Below, piece by piece: positions 46,353 through 57,023 of a DNA stretch of 64,000 nucleotides. The stretch spans positions 282,776,265-282,840,264 of the forward strand of contig JAUMIR010000003.1 of the NCBI GenBank assembly GCA_030847615.1. The letters are read 5' to 3'. The stretch comes from Gambelia wislizenii. Its lineage: Eukaryota; Chordata; Lepidosauria; Squamata; Crotaphytidae. Within the stretch, counting starts at the first letter, position 1; the number at the start of each line of letters is the position of its first letter. The notes under the pieces were generated by a model, which worked only from the letters and a program-made list of their open reading frames with translations, ran no database searches and was not told the DNA's origin. The position numbers were made by a program, and so were the translations under genes.

Positions 46353-47775
46353 AGGCGTCACTTACACGACAGTTTTTATCACAGGGAGAAATGGTATTTC
46401 CTGATCCCAAGTTCGTCCCTTGTTGTTTACATGATTTGTCCCTGGATGAACAATATACCAGGATTGTTTTTTACAAGACAACCTTTTCCATGACAAAAGC
46501 AAGATTCTGAGACATAGTATCCTGTGGGTTTTTTTTTGTTTGTTTACATGGGAAAAGTTTCCGGGATATATTATTTTAAGGGTGCAATTACTCATTTTTT
46601 CACAACCTTGGTGATGTATTTTCTGTGGTTTCCCACCACAAGTGATGCTATTGGCTGCCACAAATGTTTGCTCAAGCTTCTACATTGGTCAGAGAAAGAA
46701 GGCCCTCTGCAAAAGGTTGCCCTCCGCAACCCCCTCTGCAAAATTCCAATGGGCTTGCCTTAAGGTCTCCAGGTCTGTTTACATGGCTGTAAATCCACAG
46801 AGGTTACTGCAAAATAAAACTTGTTTGTCTTTAAGAACCCACAAGAATCACTCTTGAATACCAGGAGCTATAGGCTATATTTCAGAGGAAGGAACTTGCA
46901 AAGCCACCTAGGCAGCTTCAAGGCACACACACACACACGCCCCGCATGCCTGCTTTGCTTTCAGCTGGGAAACTGAGTGGTTCGCAATTTACTGAGGTGT
47001 GCACGCGCGCGCGCACACACACACATGCCCCACGTGCCTGCTTTGCTTTCAGCCAGGAAGCCAAGTGGTTTGCGATCTACTGAGGCACGCACGCACACAC
47101 ACACACACACTCCCACGCCTGCTTGCTTTCAACCGGGAGGGAAGATGGAGAGGGGAAAAGAAGCCAAGTGGTTGACAGTGAGAGAATCCATTTTAAAAAC
47201 ACATGTCCCTATTATTATTATTATTATTATTATTCTCCTGCCCCTCTGTTAAAAATAATCGGGGCGGCTTACAACAATTAAAATACAACAATGCTGACTA
47301 AAATCCCTAAGCACCATCCACCCCCACCCTTCCCCATAAAAAGATATTAAACTGGTATAAAATTAAAAACCACCTAAACTAAAATCACATAAAAAAACAA
47401 ATACAAAAAATTTAAAGGGAGATTGACGGCACAGACATACAAGCCTTTAAAAAACACAAGCTCCGTGCAGGGGACGGGGAGGGTGACTGACCCCTCCTTC
47501 TCTGAACTCTGAGCCCGCCTGTGCCCACCTCAATTTCCGGCCATCACCTACTCCCAAGATATTTTGTCCCAACCTGTTCACATATCCAATTTTCCACGAC
47601 TTCCTGAGCCTTTTTTGAAACACGGGACAAACTGAAGGATGGAAAGACACGCTCCTTGGAGGATATATGGTAGCCCCCCCTCTGAAAAGCTCGAGATCGT
47701 CACGATGAACATGTGAACAACCAGGGTTCATCATGAGTTCACCTCATGACATTTTTGTCATGTAAACAGCCCCTC
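46353..47775. mobile_element. Possible DNA transposon, 1.4 kb
   Basis: AGGCGTCACTTACACGACA at the left partly mirrors TGTCATGTAAACAGCCCCT at the right. Similar words (TTTACATGATTTG, TTTACATGGGAAAAG) recur below the left end, as subterminal repeats do. The interior holds an AC-rich VNTR, a TTA microsatellite (47211-47234) and a SINE/LINE-tail-like part (about 47235-47420, GGGGCGGCTTACAACAATT). No transposase. The ends are imperfect. Confidence 0.4.
46921..47150 (+). repeat. Tandem repeat, about 2.5 units of 81-88 bp with (AC)n
   Basis: Each unit has an AC/GC-alternating block followed by TGCCTGCTTTGCTTTCAGC, an AAGTGGTTTGCGAT-type stretch and TACTGAGG. The word GCCTGCTT stands at about 46948, 47036 and 47117. 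The CGCGCG/CACACA blocks are alternating purine-pyrimidine DNA. Confidence 0.75.
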
Positions 47776-48145
47776 AGTTTCTTGGTCCTGTTGATCAGAC
47801 AATCACTGTTTTCTGATTGGAAATGTAGTCATTGCAGAATCATGGGAGTTCCACCACCTCTGCAGGAAGATGGGACATCCATCATGACACTGTCAGGGAA
47901 TGCTAGGAAACGCAATCCCCAGCAGAAGCCAAAAACTGTCTCAGTAGACTCAGTAACAACCCACTCCCAAGAATACTCACACACAAAATGACTGAAGTCC
48001 AAATAAACAGGAGGCACTTTTATCTTCAAACTCAAACAGTTGCAATATATACAAATATTTACAATCCAAGGAGAAACTGCTTCACTAGGCCTCAGCATTC
48101 ACAGGAAGAAGAAAGCGAGCTCTGTTCTAAATTCTCATATATATA

Positions 48146-48915
48146 CCGTCGTCCCTTCACATTCACGGGGGTTACGGGAACAAGACCCTCGCGAAAGTGA
48201 AAAAAACGTGAATAAAAGCAGCCTCTGAGGGTTTAACGAGGAGCCCTTCCTAAACACACACACAGGGAAACTGACCCAGCCTCTGAGCAGTTAAGGAGGA
48301 AAGAAAATCACAGCCCCATGCTGTGTGCATGCAAGCAAAGTCCCCCCCCCTTGCCACTCCCCTCTCTGTGTCTTAACAAACTGAATTGCTTCTTTAAAAC
48401 TCACATTTCACCCCATGTCTCCTCACGCACAGATGCTCAGAGGCTGGGTTGCTAGGAGATGCCACCCGCACATTCCTTGTGTGTGAATGTGTGTAGGAAA
48501 AGTTCGAAATGTGAGTTTTAAAGAAGCTGAGTTTTAAATTCAGTTTGTTGAGACACAGAGAGGGGGTGGCAAGCATGCAGCTGTGCTTTTCTTTGGGCCA
48601 TGAGGAGACATGGGGTGAAATGTGAGTTTTAAAGAAGCAATTCAGTTTGTTAAGACAGAGAGAGGGGAGTGGCAAGGGAGGGACTTTGCTTGTGTGCTCA
48701 CAGCATGGGACTGTGATTTTCTTTTGCCTTAGACCCTCAGAGGCTGGTGTGGGGGTTGCTTGCTTGCTGGGATCTTCCCTGTGTGTGTATGTGTGCAGGA
48801 AATTTTCCTCCGTAAATGCTCAGAGGCTGTGTTGGGGAGAGTGGGGGGGGGAGGAAGAAATTTCCACGAATACATAAAACCGCGAAAGTCAAAGCCGTGA
48901 ATGTAAAGGGACAAC
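48146..48915. mobile_element. Mariner/Tigger-like non-autonomous element, 770 bp
   Basis: CGTCCCTTCACATTCACGGG at the left mirrors CCGTGAATGTAAAGGGAC at the right, and CGCGAAAGTGAAAAAAACGTG mirrors CGCGAAAGTCAAAG in part. The end sequence is close to the small TA-flanked MITEs at 28724, 56380 and 56794. The interior is a set of tandem and inverted copies of one unit. Confidence 0.7.
48369..48657. repeat. Perfect 57-bp inverted repeat
   Basis: 48369-48425 and 48601-48657 are exact reverse complements, with about 175 bases between. The outer part of each arm is AACAAACTGAATTGCTTC, the inner part CCCCATGTCTCCTCA. A third, imperfect copy of the arm lies at about 48505-48555. It belongs to the interior of the 48146-48915 element. 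Confidence 0.85.
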
Positions 48916-49135
48916 TCTCTCTCTCTCTGTATGTGTATATTTACAGGACATTGCCCCCTAGTGGCCTGACTAGGCATGACTTGGTAGTTCATGCAGCATG
49001 GTTCTGTCTAACTCCTGACAGACACTTGCCCAAGGTTACCCAGTGGGTTTTCATGGCTGGACAGAGATTCAAACCCTTGTCTCCAGAGCCATTGTCCAAC
49101 ACTCAAACCACAACACCATGCTGGCTCTTTAAGTT

Positions 49136-49904
49136 ACGAGTCAATATTTAGCACCTGGACAATAGACTGAGTAGGCACAAGGGTCTCCTGCTCATAGTCC
49201 TCTCCACTATGGTGAGATGTATTACATTTTCTTGGGCCTGCAAGGCTTGTTCGTGTAACATTCAATCTTGGCCTGATATTTTCTAATAACATGGTCAAAA
49301 ATATCCTATAGATCCCATGTTCCATCTAATGTATGAGATGATCAACATAGGGAATCGCTTGAGAGACCTAGATGACTTGTATTTCAAGCCAAACACAGGC
49401 TATACCCAAGCAGGAACTTGGCAAAAACCTCTTTCTTGTTGTTCTTCCTCCCTGCCAAGTACTTTTTAGGAGAGGAAGGGTCAAGCATCTAAAGGGCCAC
49501 AATATCTGGCTGGTTCATTTTATCTTAAGAGAGTCACAAGTGGTCTGGCTTGTAACATAAACCTTCTAGGAATTAAGGGGAATTTTTCTAATCTGGAAAT
49601 TTCAGTATCTCCCAGGAAATCCTTGGTACTCTTCCTATGCCACAACTGTTTCCCTGTACATCTCTTCTTCAATATCTAGCCCAAATATCTGAATTCTGTG
49701 GAATGTTTAGATTTGAATTCCCCCCTTCTTCCCATTGAACTAAATCAAGACAATTAAGGTACCCTCTGCAGATTTTGCAGAATTATTGTTGTGGTTATGG
49801 GAAAACACAGTCAAGCAATACCTCAAGCTTGACCATCCAGTGCAGAAGTGGATAGGGAGTACACGTCTGTTTCTCAGTAGTGTTTCATTGTTGCTGCAGA
49901 GTTC
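49136..49904. other. Intergenic DNA, no gene seen
   Basis: Only short unsupported open frames. Confidence 0.4.
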
Positions 49905-50205
49905 TGGAATGGGTAGCAAGCTTGTTTTCTGCTGCTCCAGAGACTAGAGCACAGAGCAATGGATGCAAGCTCCAGGAACAGAGATTCCACCTCAATATTA
50001 GGAGGAATTTTTTGACAGTAAGAGCTATTCGGCAGTGGAACACACTCCCTCGGAGCGTGGTGGGGTCTCCTTCCTTGGAGGTCTTTAAACAGAGGCTGGA
50101 TGGCTATCTGTCGGGGATGCTTTGATCAAGATTTCCTGCGTGGCAGGGGGGTTGGACTGGATGGCCCTTGTGGTCTCATCCAACTCTACAGTTCTATGAT
50201 TCTAT
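49905..50205 (+). mobile_element. CR1 LINE, 3' end
   Basis: AGCAAGCTTGTTTTCTGCTG, GATTCCACCTCAATATTAGG, CGGAGCGTGGTGGGGTCTCC, TTGGACTGGATGGCCC and the tail AGTTCTATGATTCTAT. 5'-truncated. Confidence 0.9.
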
Positions 50206-51205
50206 TGGTTGAGCCTAGAGAATGGAGAGAAGATTTGCCATCTAGGGCTAGGGCTGGCCCTACCTTTATATTTCTACCAAGGCAACTAATAACAAGGAAG
50301 AGTTTCCTTGGGGATGTTCAGAAAGCCTTTTTCCTGGGTGTGGAGGAAGAAGCTATTTTGGGGGTTACTGGACAGGACAATCTCATTCTATTTCACAGGG
50401 ATTTTTGTTACTTGGGTCCTACTACCATGGAAGAAGTCAGAGCAAATGCAGTGAAGTGGTTAGATGGCTAGATGAATATGGGGAGATACAAATCCTCACC
50501 TAGATATGAAACTCATGTAAAAGAGGCTGTAGAGCTGGTATTCTTGTCATAGAGAAAAGAAAAACCAGTGCTCTGTAGATACTCTACTAAATAGGAGCAT
50601 TATTTCTCAGCCTATCCTAAAATGGATAGAACTCATACCCTCTGAACTGTGCTGAATTGTCAGGAACAGTCTTGATTAATCCTCCGTCCCACCCACTCTT
50701 TCGGCTACTTAAAATATTTGTTTAGCTAACACACAGTTTGTAAGCCACTCTGATAGTCTTGTGGCTGAAGAGCGGGGTATAAATAACTAATTAAAAAAAA
50801 AAACCTTTATGCCAAGGGAAGGAACTGCCTCAGGTGGCAGATTCTGGGGGAACAGCAGAAGCAATCAGCTCCCTGAGTTGTAACCCCACTAAATACCCTT
50901 TCTCAGCCATTTCCCTCTCTTGTAGCTATGTGTGCCACACAAGGCATTTAAAAAAAATAATTTTTTAGACACTTAGTCCTAGTTTTTGGACACCCATTGG
51001 AGACAAATAGACAAATGCAATTTCATTACTGAAGCAGGAACACAGATTCTGATTGGAAGCTACACTGACTATTGTTTTAAATATGTTGTTATTAGCCACC
51101 TTGAATCCCATTGGCAAGAGAAAGGCAGGATTTAAATGAAAATAAAAACAAACAATGTCAAAGGCTAGAATATAACGGCTGAGATCCAACACCGAGGAGA
51201 CAAGA
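50206..51205. other. Intergenic DNA with a SINE tail
   Basis: At about 50728-50803 TTTGTAAGCCACTCTGATAG, TTGTGGCTGAAGAGCGGGG and an A tail form the 3' end of the SINE family at 23228. At about 51085-51150 GCCACCTTGAATCCCATTGG is a LINE-tail-like patch. No gene is seen; the 123-codon frame at 50100-50471 starts in CR1. Confidence 0.5.
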
Positions 51206-51400
51206 GTGTGTCTTTTATGCTCCCAGAGTTATGTGGCAATTGCACAATACTGCCTTGTTAATGAATTGCACCATTATACAACCCATTGTGTAATACACAT
51301 ACATGTGCATCAGCGTGCAACCATGAGCAATGCACATGTGCATCAATGCACACTGCACAGCCATGCACAATGGCATCCATGCATGATAGTAGCACATACA
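51206..51400. repeat. GTGCATTGCACA-rich repeat (copy 2)
   Basis: GCAATGCACATGTGCATC, ATGCACACTGCACAGCC, ATGCACAATGGC and related words fill about 190 bases. It resembles 43527-43665. Confidence 0.5.
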
Positions 51401-54400
51401 TAACTTCATTTCTATAAGTTTGAACTGAACATGGCTATTCCATATCAGACAAAAATGCCCAACTGCTTCTATAGGAGAGCTTACATATGCATAAGACACC
51501 AACAGGATTCAGGCCAATGTGGGTAAATATATCTACAACTCTATCTTTACTTCCTGTTTTTTAAAATCACTTTTGCCTCTCTCCAAATATCAGGATTATA
51601 CATGGTAGAGAAGCTTCTACTCATGAACCAATTGAATGAGAAATCACACACCCAGTAACAATTTACTGTATTTAACAATGCCTTGGTGACACACCATCTG
51701 TCCTGATCTGTTTAACTGGCTGCCTGCCCTCAGCTGCAGTAAAGCTCAGGATGCTATGCACAATGCTGAAATAGGATTCAACTGCCAGTTCAGTTGGCTT
51801 TTGTACATGGAATAGATCAGAGTGCCATTTTGTCCTTTGCTTCAGGCAGCAATATAATTTGGGCTGGCCCTGTCTGGTTCCATGAGGCTGATTTAGCTCA
51901 GGCATGTAGTAAGCAGTTTGATAGAGCTCAGGTTTCCCAATATATTTATTTAAGAAAATTTAAAGCCCACATTCTGCTCATGTTGTTGGGTGACTCCTAA
52001 CAAATTAAAAACAAAGTAAAGTATTAACAATGCAATCATTCACTGTGCAGCAGCTGGATGTTGACTGAGAACAAGGGTTCAGTCCATTAAAAGGACTTCC
52101 GAGCCTGAAAGGCCAAATTTCTGCCAGAACAGAAACTTCTTGATCTGGTGGTTTAAAAGTAACAAGAATGATATCAGAGCAGCTCTTAGGAGGAAGAAAG
52201 GACACTGAAGTATGGTGTGAACCTGGCAATTCAGTGGGAAAAAATACAGTTCAGACTGCAACTCCCAAAGTCCCAGAGACTAGAACTACCAGCTGTATTT
52301 CAAAAAGTTAACATTTCCAAGCTCTGTAAATATTGAGATAGAAAGACTTGGGAGGGGAAATTACTGCTTCCATCATCCTAATTTCAAAAATAGTGGTTGT
52401 GAAGACATCCTTAAAATATATACTTAATGTGAAATATCCTAAACAGCTTATCTTCTGCATTCATTAGTCTAGGTATAGGAATCATGCTGTCCTTGGTAGG
52501 AATGTAAATCTTTATATATTTGATTCTCAGGGCAAGAACTGATAATTTTACACTTTTTCTCCTCACTTCAAGAAAGTAATCAAAAAACTTTGCTGTTTTT
52601 AAAGATTATTTGCAGTTTGAGAACTGGTCTGTGCAAAACAAATGAACAAATACATAAATAAATATGTGTGGGTTTTTCTGTATAGAGATGTTGCTTTTTA
52701 ACGCTGTTTTCTGAGCACACACAAAAACCATATGCATTTTTAAAATATTGGGGGGGGGGTACAGAAAGCATCCCAAACTGTGAAGATTCTCCTCTGTCTG
52801 AGATTCTCCTTGTCAGGGTTTCCCAGCACTCAAAGGACTGATTTTTTTTTAATCAGTCTTGAAAAATAATATAATATTCCTTCCATCCCTCACCGGTGGG
52901 CCACATGCAGCTCTTTGGAGGATCAAGTGTGACACTTACGACTCTCAGATTCTTCTTAGTCACTTTGTAGGCTGTTGAAAAATGAGAGATGTACTCTTGT
53001 GTTCTTGGTTCAAAAGAAGTGTTTGTTGAGCTGTGCTTTAGTAGAAAAAGCTTGTTTATTTAGCTGACACATTTCAGGTATAAACCCTTCTTCAAGAGTG
53101 GATTTGTCTTCTCTCTTTCCTGTGTCAAAGCCAGGACACCAAATGCATCTACGTTTCGTTACTAAAACGGTAGCCACAAGACCATGACTGCAGCTTTCCA
53201 GAGAGCTAGAAGAACAAAGAAATCCAGTCATGCCTCCCCCCAACTGCAGAGGATGCCTACCTCTGCTTTATATTTTAATGAATGTAAAGTTTAAAAATTT
53301 AAATTGAAGGATTTCATAGAGCCATTGAAATTTATCAGACCTAAAAGGACTGTACCTAAAATGTTAATTTGGCCCTAATGGGTGACCTAGGCCAGTGCTA
53401 CTCAAAGTGGTGATCTGTGGACCGGTACTGGTCCATGAGCCATGGTCCATGGTGAGTTTCCAGGAAAGAAAGAAATAGTTGTAGCTGATGGGTACAAATA
53501 CAGTATAGTACTGGTCGCTGGCACATTAGAAAAAGAAAATTGCTGGTCCCCCACATCAGGTACCTAGAGAAGCAAAAATTAAATGTTCCGTGTCAACATC
53601 CACTTGCAATGAGGTATGAGTACACTAGTTCTCTTTCCCAATGCCAATCTGAAAGTTTACTGAAGGAGGGGGTAGCCCACTTTTACTGCTAAATTATTTA
53701 ATTTAAAATGCTTAGCACTGCCCATGTCTCTCTCTCATCAAAAATAAAACCAGAGGGGGCTGCAGGTAACACTTTTGGTGGCAGCTTCAAAAGGCAATTT
53801 ATGATTGGAAAATGGTTCCAGGGGAAAAGGTTTAACATCTCTCCCCTGTCCGCCAACATTCCAATCAGGAGTGGTGCCAATGTTCATAGTTGCTTTTCCA
53901 CTTAAAAAGAACTGAAAAATTCTATGCACATTATTTTAAAAAGGTTTTTAATGTAACGTAGTGTGTCTCTCAGTTAGGTCAGAAACTATTAGAGGTCAAG
54001 AGTTTCAAAATTTTATTTTTTGGACTGTAGCTCTCAGAATATCCTAGTCAATATGACCAGTGGCTAGGGATTTGGGGACTTGGAGACCAAAAAAGTAACT
54101 TTTCCAAGCCCTTTTACACCTCAAGAAAAATATGTGCAGATTGCAAAAGCTTCCACAGACACCATCAGGCTTAATGTTGCAAATTATATTATTGTAAATT
54201 AGTCATGCGATGGGCATACAACCTAAGTAATATAGCATGTACTGATATGATATTTGAGGGATGTGCAAACTTAATCCATGCCTAGGACAGTGTAGGAAGC
54301 ACAGCATGACAGGAAAAGCTAGTAACAGGAAGGAGCATCATGAGGTTACTTCATCTCAGAATCTTGTAACAATGCTCCTTTCTTCCTTTTCCATGACTCT

Positions 54401-54830
54401 TTTGCCTTGAGGTAAAAGTAAGAATCATAGAAGTATTATTTAAACTGGATAAGATATAATCAACCTACCACAGAAAGCTGTGGCTCAGCTGTGTACAATT
54501 TTTCGCATGTGAGCTATTCCCATATTGAGCAACATCTGATAATCCATCTACACTTCTGCAATAGGCTTGCGTGTTTCCAGTATGAAGGCAATCGACTTTC
54601 AGATAATGTGAATTATGAATATATTTACCCAGTATATGCAAGACAAGAGTCAATAACCAACTTATTTCCTACAATTCTAAAACTAAACAAGCATATTATC
54701 ACCTTCCCATCAATGACATTATGGCAGAAATCCTCAAGACTTCAATGCATCTGCCTCATAGATGTTAGTTGAGTAAGCATGATTGGGGATTGGACTTCTG
54801 TCATCTGTCCACTTCCTCAAATATTTGATT
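51401..54830. other. Intergenic DNA, few repeats
   Basis: At about 53395-53550 GTGCTACTCAAAGTGGTG, CTGTGGACCGGTACTGGTCC and GTACTGGTCGCTGGC form a known-looking reptile repeat of unknown class. No gene or RNA is recognised in the rest. The region from about 54100 on is notably free of repeats. Confidence 0.45.
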
Positions 54831-54833
54831 GCT

Positions 54834-54957
54834 ATAAAGAAAAAGAAGCCACTCCCCTCTTCTCTTGGTCCCTACAAAAAGTCCATTGGCTTGTGTTAAG
54901 TTTATTGCAGAAAAGACAGCTCTTCACACCTGACAGAGACAAACATGAGGTGTAAGT
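54834..54957 (+). promoter_or_regulatory. Speculative promoter and first exon for the KCNE-like gene
   Basis: TATAAA at 54834-54839 is followed about 115 bases later by a splice-donor match GTAAGT (54952-54957) in repeat-free DNA on the + strand, 7.6 kb before the KCNE-like coding exon. KCNE genes have a non-coding first exon, so this spacing is possible. Nothing else supports it. Confidence 0.15.
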
Positions 54958-55839
54958 ATATTAATAAAGCCTAAATGCTATTTTACACATTTTGTTATAA
55001 ACCGGCATTTTCTAATGCCTGAGTTTTCAGTAATAACAATGTGAGGGATAAAAAGAAAGATCATACTTTTCCTTTCTCCCCATTTTCTTCTTCCCTTTCC
55101 TCTCTCTCTTTCTGTTCAAACTCAACATTTTAAGGTTATTTCCCTCCTCCATCCCCTTCAAAGGAAGGAAGGAAGGAAGGAAGGAAGGAAGGAAGGAAGG
55201 AAGGAAGGAAGGAAAAGAAGATATTTAAATTGTGTATCCACATAAAAAGTAATTTTTGCTCTCATTTTCAGATGAGCCTTTCAGAGGTTTTGTCATCCCC
55301 TAAAAAGGATGTTTATGTTATGAAAATCTGTGCATAAAACCATATATCTTGTTAAGTTTATTTGATCTCCTCCCACTTTTATCAAACTAAATCATGAGAG
55401 GGCAGTTATTTATTTGCTAGACACACTTATGTGCTTTTTTATATTTCAGGTTTATAAAAGCTAAATGTCTGATAGGGATTGCCTCTCTGATAGGAGTTTC
55501 TTTGCACAAAGATAATAATACTTGGGAGAAGATAATTCAGTTTTCCTTCCACAAAGCTATGTGAAGTTTCTCACAGAAAAGCCTTGACAGATAGGAAAAG
55601 CATGTAAAAATTCTGGCACTAGATGCAGCACTGTTATTATTCTTATCCATACATTTAAAAAAATGCAAGCATCTACAAAAATAAAGGCTCTTTTTAGCTT
55701 TCTTTTAGAAAATTCTCTGAATGATGGACATATGCATGTACCTTGCTTGACATCCAGTAGAACATATGAACTGCTGTCATAGAAAAATAATCAGAAATGA
55801 TGTGAAAACAGCACTTGCAGAGTTTGACCTGAAATATAA
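54958..55839. other. Intergenic or intronic DNA, no gene seen
   Basis: It contains a (GGAA)n microsatellite (55161-55214) and otherwise no recognised repeat. Confidence 0.45.
55161..55214 (+). repeat. (GGAA)n microsatellite
   Basis: About thirteen AAGG units in a row. Confidence 0.95.
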
Positions 55840-56170
55840 TTGATATATTGATGACATTCAGCTTTACTTCTCGTTTTCACCATCTGATGGTCCAGTGGAA
55901 GTGGTGGTGGAAAGTTAATTCTTCACTGGTGTCTGGAGTTAGTCTGGGCATGAATGAGAGCAAAGAAACCCAGTCATTTAACCCAGTGAAAATTAATACA
56001 CTGTTGGTTCATGGCTCTGTAGAGCCAAGTAATAGTATAGCCTATCCTATACAAGGTTGTGCTCGCCCCACCGCACTGAAGAATGATGCTCACAGGTTGG
56101 GGCTGCTCCTGAACCCAGTATTGTCCTATGAACAATCTAGCTTACACCACTGGCCAATTTCTCCACTATC
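55840..56170 (+). mobile_element. L2-like LINE fragment, very decayed
   Basis: TATTGATGACATTCAGCTTTAC corresponds to the YIDDIQLY active-site box of an L2-type reverse transcriptase. Downstream the order (FNPVKINTLLVHGS, HRLGLLLNPVLSYEQSS) recalls the NPDKTEVLWVG and LGVLLDPxLSM blocks. Several frameshifts. Confidence 0.55.
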
Positions 56171-56379
56171 ATGAAATCCAGAATTTGTGTGCATAGTCAC
56201 TGAAATTAACAACCTGCACTACAGAACCCCTTCATTGGCATTGTTGATCAGCTCACTGTAACAAGTACAGTCAGCATTTTAACCTATAATGTAATATGCA
56301 AGAAATTACCGCATTATAAACTTTGTGTTGTTGTCTCCCCCCACTCTTCTCCATGTGAGTTGTTGCTCAGAAAGAAATA

Positions 56380-56630
56380 CAGTTGTCCCTCTGTATCCAC
56401 GGATTTGGTATCCACGGATTTAAGTATTCATGGCTTAAAAATATTTTTTTAAAAATAATAATCCAAAAAGCAAACCTTGATTTTGTCATCTTAAATAAAT
56501 AAATAAAATCTTATATAAGGGACACCATTTTGCTATGCTAGTGCATATAATGGGACTTGAGTATTCACGGATTTTGGTATCCACAGGGGGGTCCTGGAAC
56601 CAAACCCCAGCTAATATGAAGGGACAACTG
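56380..56630. mobile_element. Mariner/Tigger-like MITE (copy 2)
   Basis: TA flanks at 56378-56379 and 56631-56632. Ends CAGTTGTCCCTCTG and GAAGGGACAACTG. Inner CACGGATTTGGTATCCACGG and GGAACCAAACCCCAGC. It contains an AAAT microsatellite at about 56493-56508. Confidence 0.85.
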
Positions 56631-56793
56631 TATTCCCTAATATTTTCACTTCTGCTTCCAACTGGAAGTGATTGTATGTATATATCGTACAAAAAACCTT
56701 AAGGGTCTGTAAATACCAGACAGAACCAGACCTCATAGATTTGCCATACCAAGAATGAGCTACTCATTACAGCAACATGTTATTCTAACAATA

Positions 56794-57021
56794 CAGTTGT
56801 CCCTCCATCTACACAGATTTGGTATCCATGGATTTAAGTATTCACGGCTTGAAAATATTCTAAAAAATAATAATCCCAAAAGCAAACCTTGATTTTGCCA
56901 TTTTATATAAGAGACACCATTTTGCTATGCCATTGCATGAAACGGGACTTGAGTATTCACAGATTTTGGTATCCACGGGGGGTCCTGGAACCAAACCCCA
57001 GCGAATATGAAGGGACAACAG
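56794..57021. mobile_element. Mariner/Tigger-like MITE (copy 3)
   Basis: TA flanks at 56792-56793 and 57022-57023. Ends CAGTTGTCCCTCC and GAAGGGACAACAG. Closely similar to copy 2, only 160 bases away in the same orientation. Confidence 0.85.
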
Positions 57022-57023
57022 TA

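Larger units (their letters stand above)
45459..47889. mobile_element. LTR-like insertion (TGTGACG...CATGACA) in the SINE
   Basis: It begins TGTGACG right after CTTGC (45454-45458) and ends ATGACA at 47889, before a C that together with TTGC at 49026-49029 restores the second CTTGC. TG...CA ends and a 5-base duplication fit a solo LTR. Removing the DNA element inside (46353-47775) leaves about 1 kb. No coding remnant was seen. The LTR class is inferred from the ends only. Confidence 0.45.
47891..49020. mobile_element. Solo LTR of an endogenous retroelement, with an inserted mariner-like element
   Basis: It begins TGTCAGGG and ends CTCCTGACA, the inverted TG...CA ends of an LTR. It is flanked by a perfect 5-base target duplication GACAC (47886-47890 and 49021-49025). 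Without the inner element (48146-48915) about 360 bases remain. An AATAAA lies at 48002-48007 if read on the + strand. No internal retroviral genes are present, so it is a recombined solo LTR and encodes nothing. Confidence 0.8.
45352..49135 (-). mobile_element. tRNA-derived SINE split by about 3.6 kb of insertions
   Basis: The tail half is at 45352-45458: a TAG microsatellite, then CTGCCTTCAAGTCATTTCTG, CATATGGCAACCC, TCTGAGGCTGAGAGTATGTG. The head half is at 49025-49135: CTTGCCCAAGGTTACCCAGTG, GATTCAAACCC, TTGTCCAACACTCAAACC, CATGCTGGCTC. Together they make one normal minus-strand SINE like 30145-30377. CTTGC stands on both sides of the insert and is the likely target duplication. Confidence 0.75.
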
